Assembly: GCA_001466705.2 (NCBI GenBank)
Contig: LATX02000165.1
Location: 124,001 to 188,000 of the forward strand
Source of the DNA: Moniliophthora roreri
Taxonomy: Eukaryota > Basidiomycota > Agaricomycetes > Agaricales > Marasmiaceae
Direction: 5' to 3'
Length of the DNA: 64,000 bases
Part shown: piece after piece, positions 58,901-64,000 of the stretch
Layout of the letters: every line of letters starts with the position of its first letter
How positions within the stretch are numbered: the stretch's first letter is position 1
The notes under the pieces: generated by a model
What the model was told of the DNA's origin: nothing
Databases searched by the model: none
What the model saw: the letters and a program-made list of their open reading frames with translations, nothing else
Translations under genes and position numbers: made by a program

Positions 58901-59119
58901 AAAAGCAGTTGATAGGAATATTTTCAGATTTTTAGTGATTTTTTTGTGTGGACACCAAAATTTTGGGCTTGCATAAACCTTATACAGATAAATAGCTCAT
59001 GGGATTTACTTCAAAATAGGCATAGAACATGTCCTCAATAAGATTTGACAATTGCACACATTGTTGGCATCTGAAAAAGGTGACCCCTGAAATGTAATAT
59101 GTTTGATTGTCCACAACTG
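55967..59119 (-). mobile_element. 3.15-kb Tc1/mariner-like element with both ends and TA duplication
   Basis: The left end CAGTTGTGGACAATCAAACA and the right end TGTTTGATTGTCCACAACTG are exact inverted repeats of at least 20 bases, with TA outside each (55965-55966 and 59120-59121). CAGT..-type ends and a TA duplication are hallmarks of Tc1/mariner. The decayed transposase lies inside on the minus strand. Confidence 0.88.
56160..58806 (-). pseudogene. DDE transposase of the 3.15-kb element, decayed
   Basis: Starts MARGKNKGGRPAKKAHNRHN at 58806, followed by an acidic region (58665-58306). An HTH-like and core part includes ACQWLLALGQQLTHLKKGVY and DGHECPDMEKYL (57310-57678). The catalytic core reads ANFQDESLAHAFDT (first acidic residue, ~57235), ALFVFDQSSAHAALGPDALH (second, ~56870) and IFLPKFHCELNPIEI (third, the Glu, ~56490). 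The C-terminus is WSWQFIDACWKSLTGKAAAW. At least two stops interrupt it near 56595 and 56560 (CCMA-stop-LLS, DDFLN-stop-KS), fitting CGA-to-TGA and CAG-to-TAG changes. It is related to transposases common in Agaricomycetes; cannot be active as it stands. Confidence 0.85.
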
Positions 59120-59439
59120 TATGCTGGACATACATTGTAATGTATGCCAGGCATACAGGCAATGGCATCACTGCATAAGATCCAGCATGTACTGATAACA
59201 TCCATTGCCAGGTTGGTAGTGTAGGTAAAGTAAAATAACTTGTCATTACAATGATCTAGTCAACAGGTTCCACTGATGGGGAGCATCAATTTGTTTGGTG
59301 ATTTCAGGTCTACATAAGATTATGACTGGATATGTTACAAGGTTTACCAGGAGTATTGAAGTGTTACACAGTCCCAAAGAACTTCTACCTTTCTTCAGAG
59401 TGCTAGAGGTGATCAAGAAGGAAAACATTGCAGAGTTTA

Positions 59440-60058
59440 AATATAGTCATTGACTCCCACTCCACCCCAATAAAGTTTAATCCCAAGGAAGTTGGCAATG
59501 GCCCTACACTTAGCCAGGACAAGGCCAGCATAGTTGGGAACACTCTTCAAGAAGGTGTTGAGTGCATTGAGTTGAGTGGCTAAAGTGACAAGGATCAGCT
59601 GAGGATAGGGGTTATTCAAACTGAAACCTACCTACAGCATGATCAATAGCATCATGTGTATTGAGAGGAGATGGAAGTGGGCCTAATAGACCCTGGAGCA
59701 CTCCAGTGAAACCTGCATTGGTGTTCATGATCTGCATGGATGTCATTTGAATGCTGAAATTTTAGGATGATCCAGAAAGAACTAAGAAAACAAACTGAAG
59801 CACTTACTAATTGTTTATATCTTGGAGTGTGTTGGTCACTTGGGTGTGACTAGCTGTGGCTGTTGCCTGATTAGCTGTAACCATGGCTGTCAACTGATTG
59901 AGCTGTGCCTGAATAGTGGCAAGTTGCTGGATGATATTTTGAACACCTGCAAAAGCTGGCAGATTCAGAATGAGAGGTGCTTCTTGTGCAATAGCACCAA
60001 GACTAGTAATAACATTCTGCACCCCTTGGATGAGATTTTGCATGTTGGGCTGAGCCAT
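59440..60058 (-). CDS. Small Agaricomycete-type protein of unknown function (status uncertain)
   Basis: Exon 1 (60058 to about 59809) encodes MAQPNMQNLIQGVQNVITSL and an amphipathic Gln/Ala/Thr-rich helix (QQLATIQAQLNQLTAMVTAN). Exon 2 (about 59755-59637) reads SMQIMNTNAGFTGVLQGLLG. A last exon reads LATQLNALNTFLKSVPNYAG and ends KCRAIANFLGIKL. Introns are short (about 54 and 37 bases) but keep frame. The frame is intact even though all around is CpG-decayed, so it may be a real, expressed gene or the cargo of a mobile element. Function unknown. An upstream in-frame start at 60133 is possible. Confidence 0.5.
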
Positions 60059-60389
60059 GGTAAATGGTGAATGGGTTGTGGTTGTGGTTGCAGCAGTTTT
60101 TATTGTCTGACCAGTCACATTTATACTACACACAAGTCAGTCAAATCCAAGTTCACCTCAAACATGGTCATCTTTCAATTGTTTTCCAAGCAGTGAATTC
60201 AGAAGGGGCATTTCATCAAATGCAGGCAGTATTCTTGAGAGGGTTCCAGGGCAGAGGCAGTACTATGGTATGGGTTTGGCTGATGTCTTCAACCAAATTA
60301 CAAGTGTTGACTACTTATGGTTCTGAACAGGACTGCCTGAGCCTCTTTGCTGTTAAGACATGTTGAGGACAGATTCCAGTCTTTTACAG

Positions 60390-62430
60390 GGCACCTTGCC
60401 TATGCCTAAAGCCAAAATTAGACACAAGTCCTTTGCAATAGCATGAAACACACCTTTTTGACTAAATCCCTGCCTTGCCCTGTCATAAACTCATATGCCT
60501 GAATAATCCCTGCAACCAAAGCATTCTATAGCTCTGGGAATGATGTGGTCACTCACACATCCTCTGGTGATGTACCAGCTGCAAGCTGCTTTGCACATTC
60601 CTCAGCCATCCACTCAAATAGGCACTGCTTCAGTAGATGTTTGATGGGACACTGGAGCCCAACATCAGCAGGCTGAAATATACTAGTACAGTTAGCAGGA
60701 ACATAGATCAGTTGAACATTGGGGTGATCCTTGGCAACATATTCCTGAAACTCCTTGCTAGTGTGGACTGGGTAGCAATCAAGGTAAAGAATTGCCATCT
60801 GATTGTTGTCAAGATTTGGATCTGCCTCAATGACACTCCTAATGTATGGCTGAAGAATGCCAAATATGAATTCTTTCATTGATTTCAATGTGCTGAAATG
60901 GCTACAATTCACTTGACCTGGGATGTCGCATTCTCCATTGAGGTTGTTACCAAGGCAGTACCAGCTACCTGTACCTGCCTCACTGACTTGGGTGCCAGGT
61001 ACTTTAGTAGGTTCTCTTGAAGGACATTCATTTTGAACCTAGTAAAGAATATAAGAATAATGAAGAAAGATAACAATTATGCACATACTTTGACAGGGCA
61101 GCCATATGCTCCTGTGGAGTTCTCTTTCAGTGATCTGGAGGAGGTGTATATGCTGCATCTTGACAGAAAGCCTTTAATTGCCAGTTGCAGAAGTGCCAGA
61201 ATTGTTTCTCTTTCCATTGTAGTTGTTTGCACTGGGTGCCAGGTTCTGCCTTGCTGCTCTTCTCATTGTTGTCACCATTGTCATCATCATCATCCTTACT
61301 TGCTGTTAATCCAGTGACTAATGAAGACAAAGACAATGGTACTGATGAAGATGAAGACAATGATGGTACCAAACTGCCACTAGATGCAATGATCTCATTG
61401 CCCAACTCAGAGCTGCCAATCAGCTTCTGTGCCTCTGATCTCTCCTTTGCTTGCTCCACTAGCACCTCTGGAAATCTGGCTGCACATAGTCGCTATGGAT
61501 ATATAGTTTGAATATGCAATAGAAACAACATTATACTAAACTTACTAGAAAAGCGAAACAGATCCAATATGCCTCTCCACCTCAGCTGCTAATTTTTAGC
61601 AGTAATGAATCTGTCAATTGATTGATGGGCAATCCTTTCCCAGTAGGGTTCTTCAGGGTGACAGTTGTATCGAGTGATTGGAAGATCTGTAGCCAATTAG
61701 CATTGAGTAGAGGTAAAAGATCTTTCTACACTAACCTTCATTTTCATGTTACCACATATCATTACAAGAAGCTTCTTGACAAGCTTCCCAAGCTTTGAAA
61801 CAAATTCTGGTTCTTCAAGATATTCAGCTTCAATTTTGAACAGAGCTGGATTTGTAGTGATGAAATTCTAAGTCTGATGTTAAAAGTGTGTGGGGTAGAG
61901 CCATTGCAGGACTCACAAGAATATTTTTGCTAGCCATGACAATGTATGATCTTGCTTGAGGCACAGTGAGACATACTGTGAGGATTTCACTCATTGAGAG
62001 CTAGTAAACAATGTGAGTATAGTGTGTAATTGAAGGAGTGTCTGTGCTGCACCTTGAAACCAGCACTCTCTATCAGTTCCTGTGATGCCTTGCATCAATT
62101 ATCAAGCTCTGATTTAAGCTGAAAAGCACAGATCATGATAAGCTGGCTTGGCAAACTCAACTGAAATAACAGAACCATTAATTTGAGTATGTGTTGAAAC
62201 ATCATTGAAAATTCACTGACCTTAACAAAATCATCAAGAGCATTGGGATGAAGGCCATGCTCATCACAGAGCTGTAAGTCATATTCCTTGAGCTTCTTCT
62301 TTGTAGTAGGGGTAGGTTCATCATAGAAGCTTTGAGGATGAGCTCTATGTGAGCTAGTGGCTTGTGTTGGGGTACGACTCCCTCCCTGAATGTATCAACA
62401 CACTGCTGGCAGCCAATGGACATCCTACAC
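60390..62430 (-). pseudogene. DDE_1-like transposase relic with N-terminal accessory region
   Basis: The C-terminal part (60912-60553) reads ILYLDCYPVHTSKEFQEYV, then IYVPANCTSIFQPADVGLQC and PIKHLLKQCLFEWM, the end of a DDE_1 (pogo/Tigger-like) core with D..H and the QPxDVG motif. Upstream pieces, in order, are KKKLKEYDLQLCDEHGLHPN (~62270), LSMSEILTVCLTVPQARSYI (~61960), RYNCHPEEPYWERIAHQSID (~61640) and a Ser/Asp-rich segment (61465-61127). Frames break several times. No inverted ends identified for this unit. Confidence 0.65.
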
Positions 62431-62727
62431 ACTATTAGTCATGTCTGTATTTTTAGGCTTTCTTGAGACTTTCTGGCCATGTAGACCCCTCTAGATTACA
62501 TATTGTATATATATATACCTCTAGAATACATTGTAGTACTTTCCTGTAACCTAGAATAGTGTCTAATATCTTGTTTCTGGCCAATGTTGAACTCAGAGAA
62601 GATCGAGGGAGGGGTCGTGGCAGCCATGTGAAAAAATTTCTGGATATGGTATTGCAAATCTTTTTGCCGCAACTGTATTAGGGTAGTGTTGGTATTGGTA
62701 AGCAGCAGAGGGTAATTCCTTCTGAAG

Positions 62728-63471
62728 TCATTTAAGCACATTAATGTGACAAGCATACTGCTTATACAATTCTCCTTCAATCTGAGGTTTAGTGAGGTTA
62801 TTTAGCACTGCCTTATAGACAAATTCCTTATTTGGATTGAGATCTTCAGCATCTGATGCCACAAAATGTGTGCAAGCAGAGAAAGGTCTGCTCTCAGATA
62901 GTAATATGGATTTGGCTGATTCAGGCAGAGTATCCTCTGATTCTTTTGGTCTTGATTTAGCAGAAGTGTTTGTTAAGCTAGGGATGAAGTGTTGTCCAGT
63001 TGCCTCATAGAGCTCTTTATTTAGTGGTAAGCCTTCTCCTGAAGGCTCAGCATGATTTCCTTCTCTTATTGGTGAAGCTCCAGGCCACAAGAGATGTTCT
63101 CTGTCAGCATTGGAGTATGCAGTGCTAGGCTTTGACCAGTCTGGAATTGGGATCAGTGGTGAGCCTTCTTCATGTTTCCACTGCTCCAGTAGTATTCTTT
63201 GTTTGTCAAGCTCTTCTGCTTGAATCTCATGTATCTGTTGATTCCTTCTAAACCTTGCATCTGACAGCTTCTTCCTTACATTCACTAACTCTAGCTCACA
63301 CATGGCTACCACATTCCAGCTAGCAGCTCTGAGTTTGGCCTTAAGTATTTCAGCCTTGCATTTCCAGACCAAATCCTTTGCCTCCTTTACTGCTTTAAGG
63401 AATTCCCATTCAAGCTTGTGGTGGGTGTCAGATATGAGTGATGACTGTCTGCTTTCAGATATGTTTGGCAA
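62728..63471 (-). CDS. Intact 247-codon frame beside the DDE_1 relic, unknown function
   Basis: Starts MPNISESRQSSLISD and has a charged helical region (EFLKAVKEAKDLVWKCKAEI, ELVNVRKKLSDARFRRNQQI) likely to form coiled coil, then a Pro/Ser-rich part. The frame is uninterrupted although CpG-poor. It could be the first exon of the downstream transposon-derived gene, an accessory element protein, or a host gene. I do not recognise a defined domain. Confidence 0.5.
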   Translation of the reverse strand: MPNISESRQSSLISDTHHKLEWEFLKAVKEAKDLVWKCKAEILKAKLRAASWNVVAMCELELVNVRKKLSDARFRRNQQIHEIQAEELDKQRILLEQWKHEEGSPLIPIPDWSKPSTAYSNADREHLLWPGASPIREGNHAEPSGEGLPLNKELYEATGQHFIPSLTNTSAKSRPKESEDTLPESAKSILLSESRPFSACTHFVASDAEDLNPNKEFVYKAVLNNLTKPQIEGELYKQYACHINVLK

Positions 63472-63479
63472 GAGTGATC

Positions 63480-64000
63480 AGTAATGGAGGGTGGAGCCAG
63501 TGGGCTGTTCTTGCTGCCCATCATCTTGAGCCTCTTCCATTGTGATGGTCTTGACTAGTTTAGTCCATTGTAAGTCCGATGACATTTGAATTCAGAGTAA
63601 GTTTGGTTATGGCCACATTGCCTATTGAACCGCCTGAACACTCAAAAAAGTGTAATGCATTGATGTGCCTAATTTTGGACTAGACATGAAATCATGCACT
63701 TTTTGTGTCAAAAACTAGAAAAAGAGCCCAGAGTACATGTGATATTCACATAACTTGATAACCTGGGAACTCTAATATAGCATCTAAGATTTAAGCACTG
63801 AGTCTAATAAGTCTAATAATTGACACTGTAACACAATTTAGAAGAGGTTAGTAGACTATACTAGCCCTCTACATTACAGTAAAGCATTGCAGTGAGGGTC
63901 CTTGGTCAATAAAACAGGCCAGAAACCACTAATTCTGAATATAATGAAATAGATATTAGTGGGATCCACAGTCTAAGTGCACTAGATTGTTCACTTTGCA
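63480..64000. other. CpG-poor sequence to the window edge
   Basis: No gene seen. AT-rich text with almost no CG. Confidence 0.5.

Larger units (their letters stand above)
54940..64000. repeat. CpG-depleted block 3 (transposon relics, runs off the window)
   Basis: By eye only a few dozen CG dinucleotides are found in about 9 kb, far below the neighbouring Scd6-like gene. It holds two transposon-derived units and several fragments. The 55000-55960 part has frames such as 55030-55317 without recognisable domains. Confidence 0.8.

Noticed and set aside
1..64000. CRISPR arrays, prophage or bacterial operons
   Set aside because: Spliced genes and tRNA structure show a eukaryote, and no spacer-repeat arrays are seen.

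Overview
The window is nuclear DNA from a filamentous basidiomycete, most likely an Agaricomycete. Genes carry many short introns (about 50-70 bases, GT..AG). Recognisable genes are a myosin-motor chitin synthase, an Scd6/Lsm14 RNP protein, an F-box/TPR/LRR protein and a DUF6533-type membrane protein. Transposase relics have the sequence style of Agaricomycete families. A finer placement (Ceratobasidiaceae/Rhizoctonia came to mind) is only a guess. Single N bases at 23222, 33266, 34630, 35666, 36221 and 41373 mark assembly uncertainty, and most of them sit inside repeats.

Layout. 1-6396: class V/VII chitin synthase with myosin-like head, minus strand, 3' end outside the window. 7068-7162: intron-containing tRNA-Ser(GCU), minus strand. 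7.2-11.5 kb: CpG-depleted relic block with a decayed protein kinase. 11.6-15.8 kb: prenyltransferase relics between and around TA-flanked DNA transposons. 16.1-17.5 kb: a membrane-anchored disordered protein. 17.8-19.3 kb: an intact DMATS-type aromatic prenyltransferase, with two more broken copies at 23.2-24.8 kb and a cluster of small inverted-repeat elements between them, including a hAT-like element with an 8-base target duplication. 25.3-30.2 kb: a second CpG-depleted block with a P450 fragment. 30.5-31.1 kb: small membrane protein gene. 31.7-37.5 kb: nested transposons, MITEs and duplicated segments. 38.0-41.9 kb: a kinase-like gene whose 3' end is duplicated downstream. 43.7-45.8 kb: TPR/F-box/LRR gene. 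46.8-48.0 kb: DUF6533-like gene. 49.4-52.6 kb: long coiled-coil protein. 53.0-54.6 kb: Scd6/Lsm14. 54.9-64.0 kb: third CpG-depleted block holding a complete Tc1/mariner-like element (TA duplication) and relics of a DDE_1-type transposon.

Two themes stand out. First, a family of DMATS-type prenyltransferase copies is scattered over about 17 kb; one is intact and the rest are broken. Second, repeated DNA has lost CpG, and direct comparison of copies of the same element shows CG replaced by TG/CA, with stop codons that fit CGA-to-TGA changes. This looks like cytosine-methylation-linked mutation of transposons. Conserved genes lie between the blocks and keep normal CpG.
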